Source: Mesostigma viride
Lineage: Eukaryota > Streptophyta > Mesostigmatophyceae > Mesostigmatales > Mesostigmataceae
Assembly: GCA_009746045.1 (NCBI GenBank)
Contig: RPFO01000167.1
Coordinates: 2,573,648 to 2,637,647, forward strand
Direction of reading: 5' to 3'
DNA: 64,000 bases
Under the pieces are notes generated by a model. It was given only the letters and a program-made list of their open reading frames with translations, was not told the origin of the DNA and made no database searches. Made by a program: the position numbers and the translations under genes. This document shows, piece after piece, positions 56,346 to 64,000 of this stretch (positions are counted from its first letter, which is position 1; each line of letters starts with the position of its first letter).

Positions 56346-57320
56346 ATGGAGAACAGGAGGGTCCTTTGGTTTCAGCCGGACAAGACTGGCTTCCTTTTGA
56401 AGCGCGGTGGGGACGTGCGTTCCTGGAAGAGTCGGTACTTTGTCTTGAAAGAATCCTCCCTTTTTTATTTCAAGAGTCGCGGGGATCTGTCCTCGCCATG
56501 CGGCCTGATCCCACTAGAAGGGGCCATTGTCGAGCCACAGCTAGGGGCTCTCGCAGAAAAACACGAGCATGCTTTCAGCATCACGCTGCCGAAAGCGAAG
56601 GGGTCAGATAATAGCGCGGATGGGTTGGTCCCAACAGTAAAACGAGACCTTTATCTGCTAGCGGCAGAGGACTCGGCCGCCTTTAACACATGGATTGACG
56701 CCCTCAAGTCGGCGGTGATGTCCAAGACGCAACTCCACCACACGCTGGATCGACTGCGCGAGGACCTCATCCGCAAAGAAGACCAGCTAGCCACTTTGTC
56801 GCGTCAAGGACTCGAACAGCCCGCAAGCCCGGCCCAGACGGAAGAGAAAAAACGAGCGCTGCAGGCCGCGAAAGACGAGGGCGCTGCGTTGCAGGATCAG
56901 CTGGCAAAACTATCGCAGAAATTGAACGAGCAACGGCCTAGGCTACAAATCGGGCAGACGGAATCAAAGCCCGGGCCGACGGACGGCCCACCGGGCCATC
57001 CGGTGCCGGGCAGCGGGGGTAAACCTGGCGATCAAATCATGACGCGATTCCAGAAGCAAACCGAGGCCGTCGATCAGTGCGTGAATTGGCTTCTGGCGGC
57101 CTGGAAATATCTCTATGCGCTGGATGCCGAAGTTCTATTTTTAAGCACGGGTGGCAAGCAGGGCAAGGGCAACCAGGCCAGCGTCGTCCAGACGCTGCAG
57201 GCGACCCTCCTGAAATTGGACAAGCTGCGGGACGGCCCGGCCGGTGCCGAAACGTTGGTCAAGGAGTCTGATCTGGCATCGCTGCATCTGGTCATGGACC
57301 GGTTGGTAGGGAGATGCTAA
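56346..57320 (+). CDS. PH-domain protein with coiled coil, 3' end uncertain
   Basis: A pleckstrin-homology domain occupies residues about 8-130: KTGFLLKRGG, WKSRYFVLK, LFYFKSRGD, and the closing helix AFNTWIDALKSAV with the invariant Trp. PH domains bind phosphoinositides or proteins at membranes. A coiled coil follows (LDRLREDLIRKEDQLATLSR and KRALQAAKDEGAALQDQLAK), then a Pro/Gly linker and a helical C-terminal part (CVNWLLAAWKYLYALDAEVL). I chose ATG 56346 because the PH core begins right after it and nothing upstream is conserved. The frame reaches TAA at 57318, but TTG|GTAGGG at 57305/57306 looks like a real donor. Degraded copies of this edge follow at 57,370-57,440, so the protein probably continues in an exon I could not find. 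Confidence 0.8.
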   Translation: MENRRVLWFQPDKTGFLLKRGGDVRSWKSRYFVLKESSLFYFKSRGDLSSPCGLIPLEGAIVEPQLGALAEKHEHAFSITLPKAKGSDNSADGLVPTVKRDLYLLAAEDSAAFNTWIDALKSAVMSKTQLHHTLDRLREDLIRKEDQLATLSRQGLEQPASPAQTEEKKRALQAAKDEGAALQDQLAKLSQKLNEQRPRLQIGQTESKPGPTDGPPGHPVPGSGGKPGDQIMTRFQKQTEAVDQCVNWLLAAWKYLYALDAEVLFLSTGGKQGKGNQASVVQTLQATLLKLDKLRDGPAGAETLVKESDLASLHLVMDRLVGRC

Positions 57321-57748
57321 TGAGCGAGATGCTCACGAGGGAGAGTAGCGAAAAGGTGACACCTGACATCACCCCATCTGGTCATGGGGGGATGCTGGTA
57401 AGGGAATTGAGAGATGCTAGTAAGGGAAATGAGGGACTTTATTATTAAGGGAAATGAGAGGTGCTATGAGCTGTCAAGGAAACGCTCATTGGTTTCGTAT
57501 AGGCGAATTTATCATAACATGGGGTCATTCCTTTGTGATGCTATACGGTAGCATAGTTTAGCCTTATATAGCACATTGCCAGATAAGGCCATGGGTGACC
57601 GGACTGGTATTGCCATCAGTGCGTCGGGCGCCGCAGGGCCACATTAGTGCACTGTCAAACTGGTTTACCCATCAATAGTAACCGGTGGACCAAACAGTGG
57701 CCACTGGTGGACCTATGAATATCAACTGGTGGACCAATCAGTGGCAAA

Positions 57749-57781
57749 TATCAAAGAGACAACCAGCGCAGGCCAGAAATC
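57749..57781 (-). repeat. Dispersed 33-bp repeat, copy 6
   Basis: The inverted full core has one or two changes (TCAAAGAGACAACCAGCGC on the plus strand). It lies downstream of the PH-domain exon. The ATCTGGAAGAATCTGG that follows repeats the edge of the core. Confidence 0.8.
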
Positions 57782-58338
57782 TGGAAGAATCTGGAAAGAA
57801 AATATATGGCTTCTCAAGGCAAATGCAAAGGAGTTGGTTTCCGATCCTGTTGAACTGGTGGGCGAAAGTGACCTAGTCAGGTTGGAGTCTGCTGCTGCCA
57901 TCCGGCATGGTAGCTCTCCGAACCACACTGCCAGCCGCACCATTGCTCTCCAAACTACCCTGCCATCCGGCATGGTACCTCTCCAAACTACCCTGCCAGC
58001 CGGCACTGCTGCTCTCCAAACCACACTGCCAGCCGGCACCACTGCTCTCAAGGCACGCTGCCAGCTGCTGCCTCTGCTCACCAAATCTCTCACTGCCCCA
58101 AGTGGGCAGGCCACAGAACGCTCTCTCCGCAGCATTGTCCCGGGGCGCAACACTGTGGGTGCAGTACAACCATGCAATACCGTAGGTAGGCTGACGCAGA
58201 GCTTGTGCTAGAAGAGGTGAGGTGGGTTCAAGACGTCGGCTAAGGCGCAAGCAAATGGCCACAGTCAGCCATGGCTGAATAATCATCATATGCCACCAGA
58301 CATGCCAACCTAAGCAGCTAGAGCGAAGTGACTATGCT

Positions 58339-58441
58339 GAGCTAATAGTATTATGTTATGCCACGACGTGATATAAAAATTAATTTTGATTTCATTTTTT
58401 AATAGCACGTCTCAAGTGGCATAACATAATACTATTAGCTC
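58339..58441. mobile_element. 103-bp hairpin MITE with perfect 26-bp arms
   Basis: GAGCTAATAGTATTATGTTA (then TGCCAC) at 58,339-58,364 has its exact reverse complement at 58,416-58,441. An AT-rich loop of about 50 bp with a second short inverted pair (CACGACGTG / CACGTCTCAAGTG) lies between. No clear target duplication was found, so the family is open. Confidence 0.65.
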
Positions 58442-58513
58442 TGTGCTATAATGCCTAAGCTATACTATGAATTCCAATGAATTGCCCCCATCTAGACAAC
58501 TGGCTTGAGTGCT

Positions 58514-60780
<2,267 letters not shown>

Positions 60781-63128
60781 AGTGGGCCGTCAGGCCCATT
60801 CTCTAAATCAATCTATTACATGCACCGTCCTGTAGGCAAACATATGCACTAACGGTTTGCCATCTCAGTCTTTTTAATTTGCAGCTCCTACACAGTTATC
60901 CTGGAATTTCTGCTACACGTAAGCCAGCTATAATTTCAATGCGCACAAGGCTACACATTTAACATCTCCTGACTCATATTCATCATCCTGAACTACTCGA
61001 ACATGCGGACAAGATAACGGTAGGCTCGAGCTACCATGGTTCGGATTCTCCCCATTTCTTGCCTGCGCTGGTTGTCTCCTTGATACATGTCAAGGAGACA
61101 ACCAGCGCAGTCCAGAATCGTGCAATGGTAGCTCGGGCCTGCCGTTATTTTTTCCACGTTGTCGAGTCGCTCAGGATGATGAATATGAATGGAGATGGAA
61201 ATGTGTAGCCTTGTTCATTGAAACATTGGAAGGCATACGCAACTTCAGAGCAAATAGATGGCCTAGACGGTGGGGCCGGAAACAGCTTGCTTGATCAGGG
61301 CGTTTGGTTTCGAGTCTAAATGGCCAGGAGTATAGTGGTGAGCACCATTCTGCGATCGCTCTCCCACCGTTTACGAGGAAATACCTGCAAATGGAAAACC
61401 ACTGACAAGGTCTAGCTAATCCAAGGCTCCCGGGCATGCATGTACCTCGAGACGATTAAGAAACTGATCAGTTACATATTCAATCACTGACTTGTCAAAA
61501 AGGGCAATCTGCATGAGCCAACTGGCACACGTCTTAAGTTCCACACAAGCGGTTACCCCCCATGCTGGCAAATGGCGGTTGTTCTAACTGAGTCTCAGAT
61601 TGCCTCAAACTAGTCGAGTGTCAATCTTCCACGACAGGAAAGGGGCTGCCAGCTGTCACCGTGAGGGTGCCCGCTCGCCAGCACATGCACGACAGGGCTC
61701 ACGCCCGACATAGTATACAATAAACCGGCATGACTGGCGCCCATTACCGCACCGATCTCAACAATAATTCTTCCAGCATCAGTTATCAATGTGCCCGCAA
61801 GTCCCACTGGCCTGATGACAGAGGCACGTAGCCGGCTAATAAATGGCAGGTCCACCCATGCGTCAGTAGAGGTGTCTCATCCCAGAAGGTACCGGCCAAG
61901 CCAGATGCCTGCCAATTAATATACTGCGTACTTCAAACCTACCATATACAGGTAACAGGGTGCTACCACCTGCGCAGCATTCATATGGTACCACTGAAAA
62001 TAATGGGCACTGAGAATCATCCAGTGCACCCCCTCCCCGCTTCCCCTGTTCCCCCATTCCCCGCCCCCATCCTCCATCCGCCGATATGCCGCGCCAGAGC
62101 TGATGCTTCCCACCCAGGTCCTTCCCTCCAATAACATCGCCTTTGGAGTGGATGACATGAGTTGTTCACTGAATGAAATCGGGGAGTGCACGCCTTGCGG
62201 AGATGCGATCATCCCCCCTCTGGACTGGCCGGATGCCATGCCAGGGGGCTGCATGCCTTGCTTGGCAACGGAACAGGGACATGCCCAGTGGCCCCACACC
62301 CATGCCAGGCGGACCAATCGATACAACCCGCCCAGAAACGCCGGGCCTTTCCCAGTAATCAGTTGTTCAGGTCAGGACTCCTGTGGTCCGGGATCCAAAG
62401 CAGCCCCGCTCCATCCAGCTGCGCTCGATAGGAATGATCTGATTCGTCAAAGCCCGCCGCCCCAGAATCCAACAGAATGTCCAATATAATATCCGCTATA
62501 ACAGCGCCCGCTCCATCCACCAGCACCCCCACCCCCCCTGCAGTAACGAGTACCGCGGAACTACCCCCGGCCCGACGCGGCCAAGGACTTGGGAACCTCC
62601 TTCCACCCCATCCCACCCCCCTGGTCCGAAGGGCCCTCCCTGGGGACCTCCTTGGCTCTGAGAACACGACTCAACACTCCATTCGGGGTCGCACAGGGAA
62701 AGGGAGAGCTCACCCGGTTATTGAAAGCACGTACAGAAATCCGGTTACTCCAGCGCGACTCTGGGACCCAAGCCACCACGCGGTGGCAATGACCAAGGGG
62801 GCACCCATCGGCACTCACAAAGCCATGCGGCCCATGCCCTCCTTTATCACTACAGGGTCCACACCACCATGCGGTCATCCAAGAATCAGTACGGACACCA
62901 ACCCTAAGAGGTTTGTCTGGCGAAGCATTCGCCCCCGACAGGCACAGCCTTAAAGTCATCCCCGGCAGGCACCACATCCCAAGTGAATCTTGACCACTGC
63001 AGCGTTGTGGATGGTCCGGGGTCAGAAACGACCCCGCGGATGAACCACCACCACCACCACCGCCACCATCACCACCGCCGACAATCATAGTCAAACAGTC
63101 ACCCCTCCCGGCAACCAGCCCTCTTACT
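60781..63128. other. Gene-poor stretch left of the WDR54-like gene
   Basis: Besides the foldback at 60,913-61,303, no exon can be supported. The part 62,400-63,128 is GC-rich and probably includes the 3' UTR of the WDR54-like gene; its open frames lack protein-like composition. Copies of CCACACCACCATGCGGTC, the gene's 3' end, recur near 62,858 and 62,773. Confidence 0.45.
60913..61303. mobile_element. Foldback made of two inverted 222-bp repeats
   Basis: A direct copy (60,913-61,085, left end truncated) is followed after three bases by an inverted copy (61,086-61,303). The two 33-bp cores meet head to head around CTTGATACATGTCAAGG at about 61,080. Arms of about 170 bp pair with mismatches such as TTTCTTGCC against GTCCAGAAT. 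No transposase is encoded. It looks like a foldback or solo-end element related to the copy at 41,149. Confidence 0.75.
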
Positions 63129-64000
63129 CTACTCGGGGATCCACACCACCATGCGGTCGTAGTCGTACGCGACCGCCGCGACGTTTTCCCCCACAAACGC
63201 GACCCCGCACACCATCGCGTTCTTCCACACGGTGCTTAGCTTGACATCCACCTTGCCGCTGGCGTCCGGGAGGCTCCACACGTTCACCGTGGAGTCCTCG
63301 GCCGCCGTGACGAAAACATCCTTGGTCGGATGCATCGCGAGCGCGCTCAGGAACCGTGTGTGGCCCATGATCTCGACCCACAACCGGGGCTGAGTCGACC
63401 CGAGGTTGTACACACGGATGTACCCGTCGCTGAACGCGGCCACAAGGGAGTGGCCGCGGGCGGCCACCCCCACGCAGGGTGCCCCCGCGCTGTCTCCCTT
63501 GAGGACAGCCGATTTGGTGATGCTGTTGGGATCGGACGCGGCCCAGACGACAATATTTCCGTCCTGATCAGCGGAAAAGAACTGGCCTTTCTTGGAGGAG
63601 GCGCCGCCGGAGGACTGGAACTCGGAACCGCAGTCCGTGATCGGGGCCGAGTGCTCCTTTACGGACTTCACGAACTTGAATTTGCCGGCCTCGTGCTGGA
63701 ACACGTACAGGTTGCCTGTGTGCGCGCCCACGACGAGGAGCTCTTTGTCGTCGGAAGTGACCACCGCGGAAATGCCGCGCATGAACGGGGACCGGTCGCC
63801 GTATGGAGCGGCGTCCGCGCCCGTCATGGGATGGCTGAACGCCATCCGCGTCCCGGCCATGTCCCAGACCTGGACACCGGTCCCCGTGGCCAGCACGATG
63901 TAGGCATTGCCGGGGAAAGAGCAGATGCGGGACTGGAACACGGGGGCGGGGTCCTTGTATGCGACCTTGGCCTCTTTAGTGTCCAGGTTCGGGTACACGT
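63129..64000 (-). CDS. WDR54-like WD40 beta-propeller protein, C-terminal part
   Basis: This frame is open to the right edge of the window, so the N-terminus lies outside; the ATG at 63998 is probably internal. About 289 residues are visible, with propeller blades recognisable as GVQVWDMAG, GNLYVFQHEAGKF, GNIVVWAASD, GYIRVYNLGS and STVNVWSLPD. The last segment ends VAYDYDRMVVWIPE and a TAG at 63129. The order and spacing, including the insert before PITDCGSEF and the final GYD/AYD-type segment, match WDR54, a small WD40 protein reported in animals in connection with ERK/EGFR signalling. The role in algae is unknown. No intron is evident. Confidence 0.83.
   Translation of the reverse strand, partial: VYPNLDTKEAKVAYKDPAPVFQSRICSFPGNAYIVLATGTGVQVWDMAGTRMAFSHPMTGADAAPYGDRSPFMRGISAVVTSDDKELLVVGAHTGNLYVFQHEAGKFKFVKSVKEHSAPITDCGSEFQSSGGASSKKGQFFSADQDGNIVVWAASDPNSITKSAVLKGDSAGAPCVGVAARGHSLVAAFSDGYIRVYNLGSTQPRLWVEIMGHTRFLSALAMHPTKDVFVTAAEDSTVNVWSLPDASGKVDVKLSTVWKNAMVCGVAFVGENVAAVAYDYDRMVVWIPE

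Noticed and set aside
62103-63196. Open frames on both strands next to the WDR54-like gene
   Set aside because: Overlapping, Pro/Gly-rich and lacking domains; more likely UTR and duplicated gene-end sequence.

Overview
This 64 kb window looks like nuclear DNA of a green alga. Exons are GC-rich and short, introns are long and packed with satellites, and the 5' splice sites are strong GTGNG or GTANG types. The recognisable proteins fit the green lineage: a chloroplast-type alpha-glucan water dikinase, a plant-type GIL1/IRKI-like protein, and plant-type CCCTAAA telomere-like motifs inside the sequence. The heavy simple-repeat load recalls draft prasinophyte genomes such as Cymbomonas, but the species is a guess. 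No bacterial, organellar or viral gene block, rRNA cluster or CRISPR array is seen.

Layout. 1-4,755: gene-poor, with degenerate repeats and one coding-like fragment (3,862-4,059). 4,756-27,215, minus: a 21-exon reading of alpha-glucan water dikinase (GWD), the starch-phosphorylating enzyme; its first exon(s) were not identified. 29,542-30,242, minus: a tentative three-exon small protein with a transit-peptide-like N-terminus, whose first exon could instead belong to GWD. 30,700-31,650: decayed coding-like sequence. 32,763-37,122, minus: a four-exon HSPA12-type Hsp70/actin-fold ATPase. 38,564-40,432, plus: a GIL1/IRKI-like protein with a polyglutamine tract, divergent from the HSPA12 gene. 40,433-44,467: gene-poor repeats. 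44,468-55,481, minus: an eight-exon type II membrane sulfotransferase with a C-terminal coiled coil. 56,346-57,305 or beyond, plus: a PH-domain/coiled-coil protein. 57,321-63,128: repeats, including a 1.1 kb GTGA tract. 63,129-64,000, minus: the C-terminal part of a WDR54-like beta-propeller protein.

The genes do not form a pathway. GWD acts on plastid starch, the sulfotransferase probably in the Golgi, and the others in signalling, folding or scaffolding. What unites the window is intron architecture. Most introns of GWD and the sulfotransferase contain degraded copies ('echoes') of the neighbouring exon edge, often several in a row, next to minisatellites and small inverted-repeat elements. 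Two elements (26,459-26,751 and 34,583-34,961) have terminal inverted repeats with TA target duplications. A separate 33-bp sequence recurs at least eight times in both orientations and forms one end of a 222-bp repeat, one pair of which makes a large foldback at 60,913-61,303. All exon borders were derived by hand from protein continuity, frame and GT/AG sites.
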